This document shows positions 6,753-6,834 of a stretch of 6,834 bases of DNA, piece after piece. The notes under the pieces are model-generated. The model did no database searches and had not been told where the DNA came from. It was given only the letters and a program-made list of their open reading frames with translations. The number at the start of each line of letters is the position of its first letter. The stretch's first letter is position 1. This DNA is from Prevotellaceae bacterium (lineage in GTDB: Bacteria > Bacteroidota > Bacteroidia > Bacteroidales > Paludibacteraceae): contig JAIRTG010000176.1 of assembly GCA_031255055.1 (NCBI GenBank), positions 1-6,834 of the forward strand. The letters are read 5' to 3'. The position numbers and the translations under genes were made by a program.

Positions 6753-6834
6753 ACGCCCCGTACTCCCCTCGCCATACTCCGTTCCAACGCCCCCGTCCGG
6801 TACTCCATGATACCCCGTTTCCCGAGTTACAAGT

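Overview
The window comes from a Bacteroidota genome, most likely order Bacteroidales. I infer this from recalled family resemblance: a fused NagB/PIG-L protein, a DUF4922-type HIT protein fused to SpoIID/LytB, and an AmpG with a large extracytoplasmic insertion are all arrangements I associate with Bacteroidales. Starts are preceded by A-rich sequence rather than strong Shine-Dalgarno sites, which fits. Genus cannot be fixed from the sequence. A Tannerella/Porphyromonas/Parabacteroides-type organism is plausible but unproven.

Four genes lie head to tail on the + strand with gaps of 6, 27 and 33 bases. They look like one transcription unit that begins upstream of the window. In order they are: (1) positions 1-1091, the 3' part of a glucosamine-6-phosphate-deaminase-like protein, of which only the linker and the PIG-L/LmbE-type deacetylase domain are inside; (2) 1098-2570, a two-part family 2 glycosyltransferase whose N-terminal half looks degenerate; (3) 2598-4835, a fusion of a GalT/Ap4A-phosphorylase-like HIT domain with a SpoIID/LytB domain and no visible signal peptide; (4) 4869-6650, an AmpG-like muropeptide permease with about 165 residues inserted between predicted TM5 and TM6. 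After gene 4, positions 6651-6834 are GC-rich, hairpin-rich DNA that looks like a dispersed intergenic repeat and may end the transcript.

The working interpretation is amino-sugar or peptidoglycan salvage. AmpG would import cell-wall fragments. A glycan-cleaving SpoIID domain, if cytoplasmic as the missing signal peptide suggests, could act on the imported sugars. The PIG-L and NagB domains would deacetylate and deaminate amino sugars. The HIT phosphorylase domain and the glycosyltransferase would handle nucleotide-linked or phosphorylated sugars. The individual family assignments are well supported by motifs. The joint pathway is inference. No RNA genes, CRISPR arrays, insertion sequences or convincing internal promoters were seen.
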